A stretch of DNA of 45,514 nt from Gemmatimonadota bacterium (GTDB taxonomy: Bacteria > Gemmatimonadota > Gemmatimonadetes > Longimicrobiales > RSA9). The stretch lies in the NCBI GenBank assembly GCA_007126035.1, contig SLCC01000026.1, positions 1-45,514 on the forward strand, written 5' to 3'. Below are positions 18,421 through 27,123 of the stretch, piece after piece (position 1 is the first letter of the stretch; every line of letters starts with the position of its first letter). The position numbers and the translations under genes were made by a program. Under the pieces are notes generated by a model. That model had not been told where the DNA came from and ran no database searches. It saw nothing but the letters and a program-made list of their open reading frames with translations.

Positions 18421-18849
18421 ATGGCGGATAGGCAGCACGACCGACGGAAGACGCCGAGCGACATGAGGGTGCGCCCGCCCGCGAGCCCGGCCAACCACCT
18501 GATCCTGGTGGTCATCGGGGTACTGGTCATCAGTGCCCTGGCGGCGGCGCTGTTCGGAGCGGGCACGGAAGAGACGACACCTCACGGCCAGATCCTGACC
18601 TCGTTGCAGCGGGTGGCGGAGGCACAGGAGGAGCACTACCGTCGCACCGGCGAGTTCGCCGGTAGCCTGGAGGCGCTGGACATGGGGTCCGCCGGCAAGG
18701 TGAGGTTGGGGCTGGTGCGCGGGGACCGGGCGGGCTGGGAAGCGGTGGCCTCCCACCCCGTGGGGCTGACCTGCCTCCAGGAAGGCGAGGCGCGCCAGGG
18801 GCGGCCCCACCGCGACGTGCCGGTATGCTACCGGACGGGGTCGCCCTGA
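18421..18849 (+). CDS. Small membrane-anchored protein with pilin-like extracytoplasmic part
   Basis: A 142-residue protein not recognised as a named family. A basic N-terminus is followed by a membrane helix at about 26-45 (LILVVIGVLVISALAAALF). The rest is soluble, beginning with a helix TSLQRVAEAQEEHYRRTGEFAGSLEAL that resembles the opening helix and loop of small type IV pilin-like proteins. Two Cys near the end (TCLQE and PVCYR) could form a disulphide outside the cytoplasm. No prepilin peptidase site (G/A-F-x4-E) is apparent, so a true pilin is doubtful. GGAG stands 6 bases before the ATG. Confidence 0.6.
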   Translation: MADRQHDRRKTPSDMRVRPPASPANHLILVVIGVLVISALAAALFGAGTEETTPHGQILTSLQRVAEAQEEHYRRTGEFAGSLEALDMGSAGKVRLGLVRGDRAGWEAVASHPVGLTCLQEGEARQGRPHRDVPVCYRTGSP

Positions 18850-18894
18850 CCACCCTCTGTTGACACCGGCCGCCGAGCGCCAGACCTTCCCGCC

Positions 18895-19665
18895 ATGAAC
18901 AGGATACACGGGAAGCTGGCCCTGGTCACCGGCGCCAGCTCGGGCATCGGTGAGGCGTGCGCGCGGCGGCTGGCCGCGGAAGGTGTGGACCTGGCGCTCT
19001 GGGCACGGCGGGAGGACCGCCTGGCCCGGCTGGCCAGCGACCTGTCCCGGGAGCATGGCGTATCGGTGCACCTGAGGGCGGTGGACGTACGGGACCGCGA
19101 GGCGGTGGCGGACGCCGCAGCGGCGCTCCTGTCCCAGGTCGGGCCACCCCAGATACTCATCAACAATGCAGGGCTCGCCGCGGGGCTGAGTCTCATCCAG
19201 GAGGGCGACTTCCAGGACTGGGACCGGATGGTCGACACCAACGTCAAGGGCCTGCTCAACGTCACGCGGTTCGTGCTGCCGGCCATGATCGAGGCGGGGC
19301 CTGGCCACGTGATCAACATCGGCAGCACCGCCGGCCACCTGGTCTATCCCAAGGGGAACGTCTACAACGCCACCAAGTTCGCGGTGAAGGCGCTCACCGA
19401 GGCCATGAACGTCGACCTGGCGGGCACCGACGTCCGGGCCTCGAGCATCGACCCGGGCTTCGTCGAAACGGAGTTCTCCGCCGTCAGGTTCCATGGCGAC
19501 GCGGAGCGGGCCGCCGACGTCTATCGAGGGCTCCAGCCCCTCTCCGGCGACGACGTGGCGGATGCCGTGGTCTACGCGGCGAACCTGCCGCCCCACGCCA
19601 ACATCCTCCACCTGATCCTCCAACCGACGGCCCAGCGCAACGCGTACGTGGTAGACAGGCGGTAG
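18895..19665 (+). CDS. SDR family oxidoreductase, YdfG-like (3-hydroxy acid dehydrogenase type)
   Basis: A 256-residue Rossmann-fold enzyme using NAD(P)H. The cofactor motif TGASSGIG is at residues 12-19, NNAG at 90-93, the catalytic Ser144 in NIGSTAGH, and Tyr157/Lys161 in VYNATK. The stretch GNVYNATKFAVKALTEAMNVDLAGTDVRASSIDPG and the later ETEFSAVRFHGD closely resemble E. coli YdfG and related NADP-dependent 3-hydroxy acid/serine dehydrogenases. The true substrate is unknown. No clear ribosome-binding site is seen; the gene converges on a rhomboid gene 12 bp away. Confidence 0.88.
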   Translation: MNRIHGKLALVTGASSGIGEACARRLAAEGVDLALWARREDRLARLASDLSREHGVSVHLRAVDVRDREAVADAAAALLSQVGPPQILINNAGLAAGLSLIQEGDFQDWDRMVDTNVKGLLNVTRFVLPAMIEAGPGHVINIGSTAGHLVYPKGNVYNATKFAVKALTEAMNVDLAGTDVRASSIDPGFVETEFSAVRFHGDAERAADVYRGLQPLSGDDVADAVVYAANLPPHANILHLILQPTAQRNAYVVDRR

Positions 19666-19677
19666 TCGACCGGCTCG

Positions 19678-20436
19678 TCACAGCCAGCCGCCGCCCCGGA
19701 TCTCCCGACGCTCCAGCTTCCGCTTGGCGCGCTTCGCCGCCACGAGCTGGCGATTCTCGAACGGCTTGACCAGGAGCACGCCGGCCACGAACCCGCCTAC
19801 GTGGGCCCAGAAGGCCACGCCACCGCCGGCCGCGGGCGCGGCCGTGCCCAAGAGGACCTGGATCAGGAGCCAGTAGCCCAGCAGGAGCCAGGCGGGGAGC
19901 GGGATGACCCTGATCAGGATGATGATGATGAACAGCGTGTGGACCCTGACCCGCGGGTATAGAACCAGGTAGGCGCCCATGATCCCGCTGATGGCTCCGG
20001 ACGCGCCCACCATGGGCAGCTGCGAGCCCGGCTCGCTGACTATGTGGACGCCCGCCGCCGCCAGCCCGGTGAGCAGATAGAAGACCAGGAACCGGAGGTG
20101 GCCCATGCTGTCTTCGATGTTGTTACCGAAGATCCACAGGAACCACATGTTGCCGATGAGGTGCAGCCAGCCGCCGTGGAGGAACATGCTGGTCAGCAGC
20201 GCCAGCCAGCCCAGGCCCTCACCGGGGCAGGGGTCGGGGACGCCAGGCGGGAGCGGTGTCGCCTCGCCCGTGATCTCCGCCGGGATCGCCCCGAGCTCGC
20301 AGACCGAGGCCATGAGGACCTGGAAGTCCATACCGGCCCCCTGCACCCAGTACCAGACCGCCGCGTTCGTGGCGATGAGCAGGAGTGTGAAGTAGGGGAA
20401 GGTCTCGGTAGGGTTCTCGTCCTTGAGCGGGAACAT
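19678..20436 (-). CDS. Rhomboid family intramembrane serine protease
   Basis: A 252-residue membrane protein with about six to seven helices. The catalytic Ser146 lies in GASGAISG and the catalytic His212 in AHVGGFVAG; HGGWLHLIGNMWFLWIFGN (87-105) provides the oxyanion-side His/Asn. Rhomboids cut other membrane proteins within the lipid bilayer. A basic cytoplasmic tail (KRAKRKLERREIRG) ends the protein. It stands 22 bp after the MATE gene on the same strand and may be transcribed with it. Its substrate is unknown. Confidence 0.92.
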   Translation of the reverse strand: MFPLKDENPTETFPYFTLLLIATNAAVWYWVQGAGMDFQVLMASVCELGAIPAEITGEATPLPPGVPDPCPGEGLGWLALLTSMFLHGGWLHLIGNMWFLWIFGNNIEDSMGHLRFLVFYLLTGLAAAGVHIVSEPGSQLPMVGASGAISGIMGAYLVLYPRVRVHTLFIIIILIRVIPLPAWLLLGYWLLIQVLLGTAAPAAGGGVAFWAHVGGFVAGVLLVKPFENRQLVAAKRAKRKLERREIRGGGWL

Positions 20437-20458
20437 GGGCCGTCTGAGCGTCTGCGGG

Positions 20459-21844
20459 TCAGGCCGCGGTCAGGGCCGGCGGTCCGGTCATGTCGTCGTC
20501 GATCATGATCCGCCGCAGGTCACGGCGCATGGTGGCGCGCACGCGGGCCACCAGGAAGACGGATGAGACCGCCAGGGCGGCCACCAGCCCCCACCACAAG
20601 CCCACCGCACCGGCCGGGGTGCGGAAGCAGAGGTAGAGGCCCGCCGGCATGCCGATGGCCCAGAAGGCCACCAGGTTCGCCACGAACGGGGCCATGGTGT
20701 CACCCACGCCCCGGAGCACCCCGGAGGCCACCACCTGGAGGCCGTCGAAGACCTGGAACACTCCCGCCACCGGGATCAGCGCCACGGCCACCAGTACCAC
20801 CGCCGGCTCGCTGGTATAGAGGGCCGTGAGGGCGCCCGGCAGGGCGATGAACGTGAGGGCGGTCAGGGACATGAAGGCGCCGCCACTGAAGAGGGCGGCG
20901 GTGGCGGAGCCCCGGGCGGTGGCCGGTGACTGGCGGCCGATGGCCTGGCCCACCCGGACCGAGGCGGCCTGGGCCACCCCCAGCGGGACCATGAAGGTGA
21001 GGGAGGCCAGGTTGATGGCGATCTGGTGACCGGCCATCTCCGCCGTCCCCAGCCAGCCCATCACCACGGCCACGGCGGCGAAGGCACCCAGCTGCAACTC
21101 GAGTTGGGCGCCCACAGGGAGCCCGAGGCGGAGCATCCGGCCCAGCGGCCGCAGTCGAAGCACCTCCCTGCCCGCCGGGCGCAGGTAGCGGCCCATGTGG
21201 GGCAAGGTCACCAGCACCAGGGTGACCAGCATGGTCCACCGGCTCAGGCTCGAGGCCCAGCCGGTGCCTACGGGACCGAGGGCAGGGAAGCCGAACCGGC
21301 CGAAGACCAGCACCCAGTTCAGCGCCACGTTCACCAGGTTGCCCAGGATGATGGTCAGGACGATGGGTCGCACCCTGTCCATGGCCTGGAGCGTGTGGCG
21401 CAGCACCACGAAACAGAGGAGCGCCAGGATGCCCGGCGTGGCAGCGTGCACGTAGCCCGCGGCCATGGGCACCACGTCCGCCGGCTGGCGGAGCAGCGTG
21501 ATGAACGGCTCCACCACCAGCAGCGGCACCAGGCTCGACACTGCCAGGATCACGGCCAGGAGCAGACCGCGCTGGAGCCCGCGGGCTATGGCCCGGTCGT
21601 CCCGGGCGCCCACCGCCTGGGAGATGATGGGGTCCAGCGAGATGAGGACGCCCATGGCGAAGATGGCCACGCAGAAGAAGTAGATGTTACCGAGGGCCAC
21701 CGCCGCCAGCGCCGCCGCCGACACGCGCCCCACCATGAGCGTGTCCACCACGCCCATCATCATGAGACCCACCTGCACCGCCACGATGGGTAGCGCCAGG
21801 CGGATCAGCGACCGCAACTGCCAGCTCGAAGGGATCCTCAGCAT
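20459..21844 (-). CDS. MATE family efflux transporter (NorM-like)
   Basis: A 461-residue protein with about twelve membrane helices. The N-terminus (LIRLALPIVAVQVGLMMMGVVDTLMVGR) and the repeated helix MGWLGTAEMAGHQIAINLASLTFMVPLGVAQAASVRVGQAIG are typical of MATE exporters, which expel cationic drugs or metabolites in exchange for Na+ or H+. Full length for the family. The start ATG has AAGG nearby and TATCTT 8 bases upstream, so the mRNA may have a very short leader. Substrate cannot be told from the sequence. Confidence 0.93.
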   Translation of the reverse strand: MLRIPSSWQLRSLIRLALPIVAVQVGLMMMGVVDTLMVGRVSAAALAAVALGNIYFFCVAIFAMGVLISLDPIISQAVGARDDRAIARGLQRGLLLAVILAVSSLVPLLVVEPFITLLRQPADVVPMAAGYVHAATPGILALLCFVVLRHTLQAMDRVRPIVLTIILGNLVNVALNWVLVFGRFGFPALGPVGTGWASSLSRWTMLVTLVLVTLPHMGRYLRPAGREVLRLRPLGRMLRLGLPVGAQLELQLGAFAAVAVVMGWLGTAEMAGHQIAINLASLTFMVPLGVAQAASVRVGQAIGRQSPATARGSATAALFSGGAFMSLTALTFIALPGALTALYTSEPAVVLVAVALIPVAGVFQVFDGLQVVASGVLRGVGDTMAPFVANLVAFWAIGMPAGLYLCFRTPAGAVGLWWGLVAALAVSSVFLVARVRATMRRDLRRIMIDDDMTGPPALTAA

Positions 21845-21852
21845 AAGCCTTC

Positions 21853-21858
21853 AAGATA
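21853..21858 (-). promoter_or_regulatory. -10-like element just before the MATE gene
   Basis: TATCTT on the minus strand ends 8 bases before the ATG. If used, the transcript would begin at or next to the start codon. No matching -35 was found, so support is weak. Confidence 0.25.
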
Positions 21859-22053
21859 GCCCGTGGCGTGGAGAGATGGCAGCGGATGACGCGAAAGGAG
21901 TTTCCCCATTTCGTCATGCGGCCGGAGCGACTTCGGCCGGCGACTGGCACGGGCTCGGCCGATCCGGCCATTCTTCTGCCCGGGGCGACCCCAACATTCC
22001 ACAGCGTGACTCGGTGGGCTCGGGCGGGTCGGACGAAGCGGAGGCGTTGTCGC

Positions 22054-22488
22054 TCAGGCCTGCCAGAACTCCTGGATCTCCTCGGGCATCTGGCTGCGGA
22101 CGTGGCGGACCTGGCCTTCCGACAGGCGATTGGTGAGGAGGTCCAGGATGGCGCGAGTGGTGGCGCTCAGGTCCACGTCCGGTGTGAACTGGTCGTGGAG
22201 GTTGTGGCGCACGGCGTCCAGGAACTCGGCCACGGTCTTCTCCCGGTTGGGGGCCAGGGCGGGGCGCCAGCCCTCGTAGTAGAAGCCGCGGACTAGCATG
22301 GGCATCTGGGCGGCCATGTGCACCGCCTCTTCCACGGTGAGCCGGTCCCGCACCGCGTGCAGCACGGCCCGCAGGTGGGAATACGCCTGCTGCTCGTTGA
22401 CGAAGGGGCCGTTCTGCTGGAGCTCGTCCAGCCATTGCCTGGTCTCTTCGAGCGTATGGTTCAGGGACGCTACGTTCGTGTTCATCAT
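22054..22488 (-). CDS. DUF2267 domain protein
   Basis: A 144-residue soluble, mostly helical protein that matches the DUF2267 pattern: two similar helical halves with LRAVLHAVRDRLTVEEAVHMAAQMPMLVRGFYYEGW in the first and ILDLLTNRLSEGQVRHVRSQMPEEIQEFW in the second. These proteins have no established function. The start at 22488 is preceded by GGAGG at 6 bases; a second ATG follows directly. The open frame reaches 22554 without a ribosome site. It lies 62 bp downstream of the ligase gene on the same strand. The 209 bp after its stop up to the MATE start region contain only small GC stems. Confidence 0.8.
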   Translation of the reverse strand: MMNTNVASLNHTLEETRQWLDELQQNGPFVNEQQAYSHLRAVLHAVRDRLTVEEAVHMAAQMPMLVRGFYYEGWRPALAPNREKTVAEFLDAVRHNLHDQFTPDVDLSATTRAILDLLTNRLSEGQVRHVRSQMPEEIQEFWQA

Positions 22489-22550
22489 GCCGGGCCTCCA
22501 GTGACGATCATCGTGTACGACAGTGTCTTCGGTCGCAGGCTTCGTTCCAC

Positions 22551-23675
22551 TCACCCACCGGCCTCGGGGCCGCGGTAGATCCTTGCCTGAGTCTCCTCGC
22601 GGAGCCAGTCCATGACGTGGACCATGCGGGAGTGGCGGCGGAAGATCCAGCGCATGGTGTCCGCCGCCGTGCCGTGTTTCAGTATGTGGCGGATCCGGCC
22701 GGCGGCCGGTCCGTCGCCCAGGCGCTCCAGGGAGGGTTGCAGCAACGTGAGCAGCCGCTCCGCCTCCTTCCTCAGCGGTCGTACGCGCTCGCCGCTGTCG
22801 GCGACGGCCAGGTCAGCGTCCAGCCCGTAGCGGGCCGCCTGCCACTCGTTCAGGTCCAGGAGCGCCAGCTCCCAGGTGGCGGGCAGGCTGTTGCGGGATC
22901 GCAGTGATCCACCGGTGGCGACGTGGGCTACTGCGGCGCGGGCCAGGGCGGCCATGGCGGCGGCGTCGGGCAGGGACGGGCAGGCGTCGGCGCCGCGGAA
23001 CTCCACGGTGGGGTGGGTGGGGTTCAGGCGAGTGGTCCAGTAGATGGTGCCCCGGTCAGGGACCAGGCCGGTCCCGGTGAGAAAGTCCAGGAGCCTTTCG
23101 TGGTCCTGGAGTCCGCGGAGCGTTGGTGGCGGTCCGCCCAGCGGGTAGCGCCGGTGGACGATGGAGCGGAAGGAGGCATACCCGGTGTCCGCGTCCTGGA
23201 AGAACGGCGAGCTGGCGGAGAGTGCTACCAGGACGGGTGTCAGCCACCGGACCTCGCCCAGCAGGCGCGCCGGATCGACCTCGCCGGGGAGCGCAACGTG
23301 GACGTGCATGCCGAAGGTGTGCTCGTCCCGGGCCACCAGGCCGAACCGCTCGGCCAGCATGGCCGGTCGCTCGCCCGGCGCCAGGCCGTGGTACCTCCAG
23401 TCGCTGAAGGGGTGGACGCCGGCGGCCACGATCTCCAGGTCCTCGGCGGCGGCGGCGGTGGCGGCGGTGAGGCGGCGCCGGCGCAGCTGGTCGGTGATCT
23501 GGGCCATGGAAGCGCAGGGTGGAGTCTGGACCTCGACCATGGTGTCCTGGAGCTCGCCCTCGATGTCGTCGGTCCACGACGTCTCGAGCACGCGGTCGGC
23601 GCGGCTCCGGAGCTCGCCTGTCTCCGGGTCCACCAGCTGGTACTCCTCTTCCACGCCGAACGTGGGTGCGTTCAA
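22551..23675 (-). CDS. ybdK: Carboxylate-amine ligase, YbdK-type (glutamate-cysteine ligase 2 family)
   Basis: A 374-residue cytosolic enzyme of the GCS2 family, whose E. coli member (372 residues) has weak gamma-glutamylcysteine ligase activity; ATP-dependent amide bond formation is the expected chemistry. The N-terminus NAPTFGVEEEYQLVDPETGEL carries the Glu cluster that binds metal-ATP, and GMHVHVALPG plus NPTHPTVEFRGADACPS follow as in the family. The start is TTG at 23675, with GGAGG 6 bases upstream and agreement with the family N-terminus. The natural substrate is unknown; no glutathione synthetase gene is near. Confidence 0.88.
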   Translation of the reverse strand: MNAPTFGVEEEYQLVDPETGELRSRADRVLETSWTDDIEGELQDTMVEVQTPPCASMAQITDQLRRRRLTAATAAAAEDLEIVAAGVHPFSDWRYHGLAPGERPAMLAERFGLVARDEHTFGMHVHVALPGEVDPARLLGEVRWLTPVLVALSASSPFFQDADTGYASFRSIVHRRYPLGGPPPTLRGLQDHERLLDFLTGTGLVPDRGTIYWTTRLNPTHPTVEFRGADACPSLPDAAAMAALARAAVAHVATGGSLRSRNSLPATWELALLDLNEWQAARYGLDADLAVADSGERVRPLRKEAERLLTLLQPSLERLGDGPAAGRIRHILKHGTAADTMRWIFRRHSRMVHVMDWLREETQARIYRGPEAGG

Positions 23676-23829
23676 GTCTGTCCTCCGGTTCCCGCGCGCG
23701 TCTCGCCGGACTGCGCCGGGAGCGGCGGGCGGTGGCGCCAGGGGGACACGTGGCAAGGCACGTTCCCACACCTCTTGCCCCGGTTGACGGGCGGTCTAGC
23801 TTATCAGCGGCACGGACGGAAAGGAGATC

Positions 23830-24324
23830 ATGTCAAAGACGCCACTGGTCGGCCTGATCATGGGTTCGACCTCCGACTGGGAAACCATGCAGCACGCGGC
23901 GGCCACTCTGGACGAGCTGGGTATCTGGTTCGAGAAGCGGGTGGTCTCGGCCCATCGTACGCCCGACCTGCTGTATGACTACGCCGCATCGGCCAGGGAC
24001 CGGGGCCTGGAGGTCATCATCGCGGGGGCAGGCGGTGCCGCCCACCTGCCCGGGATGACCGCCGCCAAGACCACGATCCCGGTGCTGGGCGTGCCGGTGC
24101 AGAGCAGGGCCCTGAACGGGCTGGACTCGCTCCTGTCCATCGTCCAGATGCCGGCGGGCATCGCCGTGGGCACGCTGGCCATCGGCAGGGCGGGGGCAGT
24201 GAACGCGGCGCTGCTGGCGGCGTCGATCCTGGCGAACAGGCACCCGGAGGTACGGGAGGCGCTGGACCGTTACCGGCAGCAGCAGACGGAGCGGGTCCTG
24301 GGCCGGCCGGACCCGGAGTCGTGA
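23830..24324 (+). CDS. purE: 5-(carboxyamino)imidazole ribonucleotide mutase PurE
   Basis: A 164-residue cytosolic enzyme of purine synthesis that shifts the carboxyl group of N5-CAIR to give CAIR. Class I PurE motifs: MGSTSDW near the start, SAHRTPD (catalytic His), [12 protein letters not shown] and the GVPVQS[16 protein letters not shown] stretch. AAAGGAG stands 3-4 bases before the ATG. Its stop overlaps the purK start (TGATG), giving the usual purE-purK pair, so CO2 enters purines by the ATP-dependent N5-CAIR route. It is divergent from ybdK. Confidence 0.97.
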   Translation: MSKTPLVGLIMGSTSDWETMQHAAATLDELGIWFEKRVVSAHRTPDLLYDYAASARDRGLEVIIAGAGGAAHLPGMTAAKTTIPVLGVPVQSRALNGLDSLLSIVQMPAGIAVGTLAIGRAGAVNAALLAASILANRHPEVREALDRYRQQQTERVLGRPDPES

Positions 24325-25418
24325 TGCGGTTGGGGATCCTGGGCGCCGGCCAGCTCGGCCGGATGATCGCCCTGGCCGGCTATCCGCTGGGCGTGCGGTG
24401 CCAGCTCCTGGACCCGGCGCCCGACACCTCCGCCAGCCAGGTGGCCAGCGTGATCAGCGGGCGCTACGACGACCCGGACATGCTGGACCGGCTGGTGACG
24501 CGGCTGGACGCGGTGACCTACGAGTTCGAGAACGTGGACATCGCCGCCGTCGAGCACCTGGACGGGCGGGTACCGGTGCGGCCGGGGCGGCGGGCACTGG
24601 AGGTGGCGCAAGACCGGCTGGCGGAGAAGTCCTTCTTCCAGGACCACGACATCGAGACACCGGCCTTCGCGCCGGCGGACACGCTGGACGAGCTCCGGAG
24701 CGCCGTTGCCCACGTGGGGCTCCCGGCGGTGCTCAAGACCCGGCGGCTCGGGTACGACGGAAAGGGTCAGGTGGTCCTGCGAGAGGAGGTCGACATCGAG
24801 CGGGCCTGGGAGCTGGGCGGCGGCGTGCCGCTGATCCTGGAGGCGTTCGTGCCCTTCGAGCGGGAGCTGTCAGTCCTGGCGGTGCGGGGGGTGGACGGTG
24901 ACATGGGGTGCTATCCTGTGGTGGAGAACCACCACGTGGAGGGGATCCTGACCAGGTCCTACGCGCCGGCGTCGGACCTGGGCCCGGAGCTGGAGGAGCG
25001 GGCCCGCTCCTACGTCCGGCGGCTGCTTACCGACCTGGATTACGTGGGCGTGCTGGCCCTGGAGCTGTTCCAGGCGGAAGGCCGGCTGCTGGCCAACGAG
25101 ATAGCGCCGCGGGTCCACAACTCGGGTCACTGGACCATCGAGGGCGCGGAGACCAGCCAGTTCGAGAACCACGTCCGCGCCGTGCTGGGCATGCCCCTGG
25201 GCTCCACGTCGATGCGCGGGCACGCGGCCATGGTGAACCTGATAGGCGCCCTGCCCACTGCCGACCAGGTGCTGGCACACCCGCATACGCACCTGCACCT
25301 CTACGGCAAGGAGCCCCGACCGGGACGGAAGGTGGGCCACGTGACCGTCCGGCACGACGACCCGGAGGTGGTGCGGCGGACGGTGGAGCGGATCCGCGGA
25401 CTGGACGGGACGCTATGA
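24324..25418 (+). CDS. purK: 5-(carboxyamino)imidazole ribonucleotide synthase PurK
   Basis: A 364-residue ATP-grasp enzyme that carboxylates AIR with bicarbonate to N5-CAIR, the substrate of PurE. It begins [14 protein letters not shown] (PreATP-grasp fold), has LKTRRLGYDGKGQ as the ATP-grasp glycine loop, then FVPFERELSVL and the metal-binding NEIAPRVHNSGHWTIEGA. A GTG one codon upstream could also start translation, but the ATG at 24324 matches the family start and overlaps the purE stop. The stop in turn overlaps the next gene by 4 bp (ATGA). Confidence 0.97.
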   Translation: MRLGILGAGQLGRMIALAGYPLGVRCQLLDPAPDTSASQVASVISGRYDDPDMLDRLVTRLDAVTYEFENVDIAAVEHLDGRVPVRPGRRALEVAQDRLAEKSFFQDHDIETPAFAPADTLDELRSAVAHVGLPAVLKTRRLGYDGKGQVVLREEVDIERAWELGGGVPLILEAFVPFERELSVLAVRGVDGDMGCYPVVENHHVEGILTRSYAPASDLGPELEERARSYVRRLLTDLDYVGVLALELFQAEGRLLANEIAPRVHNSGHWTIEGAETSQFENHVRAVLGMPLGSTSMRGHAAMVNLIGALPTADQVLAHPHTHLHLYGKEPRPGRKVGHVTVRHDDPEVVRRTVERIRGLDGTL

Positions 25419-26248
25419 GCGATCCCGCCGGCCGGGACCTGCCCCGGACCCACGCCGAGCGGATGGCCCGGCGGGTCATCATGAACCTGCCGGACCGGAA
25501 CAACGCCCGCCTGGCCCGTCTCCTGGATCGGGTCAACGCCGACGACGAGATCTACGCCCTCTGGTCCGCGGCCAACGTCAACTCCATGCAGCGGCTCGGG
25601 ATGACCGACCACGGACCCGTGCACGTGAAGATCGTGATGAACATCGCGACCCGGCTGTTCAGGCTGCTCATGGACGCTGGCATCGAGCCGGGCCTGGTCA
25701 GGGATCACGGCCTCACCGAGGAGGACGCCGGCGTGGTGGTGGCACTGGGCGCGCTGTTCCACGACCTGGGCATGTCCATCAACCGGAGCGACCACGAGGA
25801 GTACTCCCTCTTCATCGCCGAGAGGAAGCTGCGGGAGCTGCTGGCGGACGAATACGACATGGCCATCGCCACCATCGTCCGGAGCGAGATACTCCACGCC
25901 ATCATCGCCCACCGATCCGGCGGCAGGCCTCTCACCCTGGAGGCGGGGATAGTCAGGATCGCCGACGCCCTGGACATGGCCAAGGGCAGGTCCCGCATAC
26001 CGTTCCAGGAAGGGTCGGTGAGCATCCACAGCGTCTCCGCCGCCGCCATCGATCAGGTCCACATCGAGCGCGGCGAGCTGAAGCCGGTCCGGCTCCGGAT
26101 CGAGATGAGCAACTCCGCGGGAGTCTTCCAGCTCGACCAGCTGTTCCGTGAGAAGCTCCGCGGCAGCGGGCTGGAGGCCTACCTGGAGGTGGAGGCGGCC
26201 ATCGCGGGTGAGGGTGAGAAGAGGTTGATTACGGGGTTCCGGCTTTAG
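25415..26248 (+). CDS. HD domain phosphohydrolase
   Basis: A 277-residue predicted metal-dependent phosphohydrolase. Ligand candidates are His66 (TDHGPVHV), His116-Asp117 (LFHDLGMSI), His127 (DHEEYS) and the later HRSGG and RIADALDMAKG. A C-terminal part follows with LRIEMSNSAGVFQLDQLFREKLRGS. The ATG overlaps the purK stop, so it seems to be the third gene of the purine operon, suggesting a nucleotide or nucleotide-like substrate, which is inference only. The frame is open in front of the ATG inside purK but is only a shadow there. Confidence 0.82.
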   Translation: MSDPAGRDLPRTHAERMARRVIMNLPDRNNARLARLLDRVNADDEIYALWSAANVNSMQRLGMTDHGPVHVKIVMNIATRLFRLLMDAGIEPGLVRDHGLTEEDAGVVVALGALFHDLGMSINRSDHEEYSLFIAERKLRELLADEYDMAIATIVRSEILHAIIAHRSGGRPLTLEAGIVRIADALDMAKGRSRIPFQEGSVSIHSVSAAAIDQVHIERGELKPVRLRIEMSNSAGVFQLDQLFREKLRGSGLEAYLEVEAAIAGEGEKRLITGFRL

Positions 26249-26249
26249 G

Positions 26250-26266
26250 GCGCGGCTGTGCCGCGC
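26250..26266 (+). terminator. Hairpin right after the HD phosphohydrolase stop
   Basis: GCGCGGC, loop TGT, GCCGCGC: a perfect 7-bp stem one base after the stop codon. There is no T-run, so termination would be weak or Rho-assisted. Confidence 0.35.
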
Positions 26267-26502
26267 AGGAGGGGTCGCTTCGCTCGCAACGGCGCGGCTG
26301 TGTCCGGCCCCGGGATAGAACGAGCAAGCTCCATAATTTGAAGAGGTTGTGCGGTTCGGGGTGGGGCGTTACCTTGCGATCGTCGCCGGTGAACGGCGGC
26401 TGGGCCGGGGTCGATGCCCGAGGTGGCACGGCTTACGGACCGCGGGAGGTGAAGCCCGCTGGTGTTGACGCCCTATCGTTCACAGAAAACAGGAGGTGAT
26501 CC

Positions 26503-26565
26503 TTGTCTAGTTTTAGTACTGCCACGATTCTGACACGGGCAAGCGATCGCCTGATCGGCGCCTGA
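26503..26565 (+). CDS. Possible 20-residue peptide with full-length Shine-Dalgarno
   Basis: TTG at 26503 opens 20 codons that read MSSFSTATILTRASDRLIGA. Directly before it, at 26491-26502, is AGGAGGTGATCC, which is complementary over 12 bases to the usual 3' end of 16S rRNA, with GGAGG at the ideal distance. Such a match is stronger than at any other gene in this window. No family is recognised; it could be a leader peptide, a peptide precursor or a toxin-like product. The codons lie partly inside the left arm of an inverted repeat. It might also be coincidence, so confidence is moderate. Confidence 0.4.
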   Translation: MSSFSTATILTRASDRLIGA

Positions 26566-26637
26566 GCCGAGATGGAGATATCGCAGTAAGCTGTCCGAAG
26601 GTTGGCGGGTGCCGATCGCGGCATCGCGTCAGAATCG
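26525..26637. repeat. Inverted repeat around the small ORF end
   Basis: Arms 26525-26549 and 26613-26637 (25 bp each) match at 18 of 25 positions, with CGATTCTGAC perfect at the outer end and GCGATCG at the inner end. The spacer is 63 bp. A long hairpin RNA or a small foldback element is possible. Confidence 0.55.
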
Positions 26638-26721
26638 AGACAGACAACACGGCGCCGCCGGTTCGATGGGACCGGTGGCGCCGGTGCGTTGGGGGGATTG
26701 CGTCCGGGATACGGGGCGCTA

Positions 26722-27123
26722 TCAGACGGCCTCGATGGCGCGGGTGATCCGCTGCCTTACCTCCCGTGCCAGCTCGTCGAGCTGGGGCGTGCCGGCCACG
26801 GCCAGCTGCTTGACCGGGTCGAGGGCTTCGACCAGGGTCTGGTTGTCGGGCAGGGCTCTCAGCACCACGTTGCAGGGCAGGAGCAGCCCCACGTCGGGCT
26901 CGGCCTGGAGTGCCCGGTGCGCCAGTGCGGGATTGCACGCTCCCAGGATCCGGTAGGGTGGGAAGTCCACGTCCAGCTTCTCCTTGAGCGTGGCGGCCAC
27001 ATCGATCTCGGTGAGGACGCCGAACCCTTCGTTCTTCAGCGCGTCTCGTACCCGTTCGTCCGCTTCCTGGAACGCCAGCGGGACGGTGCGGGCAATGGCG
27101 TAGGAAGCCTCCTGAGCACCCAT
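26722..27123 (-). CDS. DUF302 family protein
   Basis: A 133-residue soluble protein with the DUF302 pattern: FQEADERVRDALKNEGFGVLTEIDVAATLKEKLDVDFPPYRILGACNPALAHRALQAEPDVGLLLPCNVVLR. The CNP-x-LAHRAL and LLPCNV motifs are typical. Function is not established for the family; the paired Cys suggest metal or redox chemistry. GGAG is 8 bases before the ATG. The gene is divergent from the chemosensory operon and shares a roughly 200-bp promoter region with it. Confidence 0.85.
   Translation of the reverse strand: MGAQEASYAIARTVPLAFQEADERVRDALKNEGFGVLTEIDVAATLKEKLDVDFPPYRILGACNPALAHRALQAEPDVGLLLPCNVVLRALPDNQTLVEALDPVKQLAVAGTPQLDELAREVRQRITRAIEAV

Larger units (their letters stand above)
26249..26721. 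other. Convergent gap with hairpins and a possible small peptide
   Basis: The gap lies between the HD gene and the leftward DUF302 gene. It holds a GC hairpin at 26250-26266, a partial second copy of GGCGCGGCTGTG near 26291, a possible 20-codon ORF at 26503-26565 with a very strong Shine-Dalgarno sequence, and an inverted repeat 26525-26637. TTGACG at 26464-26469 looks like a -35, but no good -10 follows. Confidence 0.5.

Noticed and set aside
18421-18849. Type IV pilin
   Set aside because: No prepilin peptidase cleavage motif, and the membrane helix is preceded by a 25-residue basic stretch.
26491-26502. Remnant of a 16S rRNA 3' end on the minus strand
   Set aside because: Only the 12 bases complementary to the anti-Shine-Dalgarno are present and nothing upstream resembles 16S rRNA; a ribosome-binding site explains it better.
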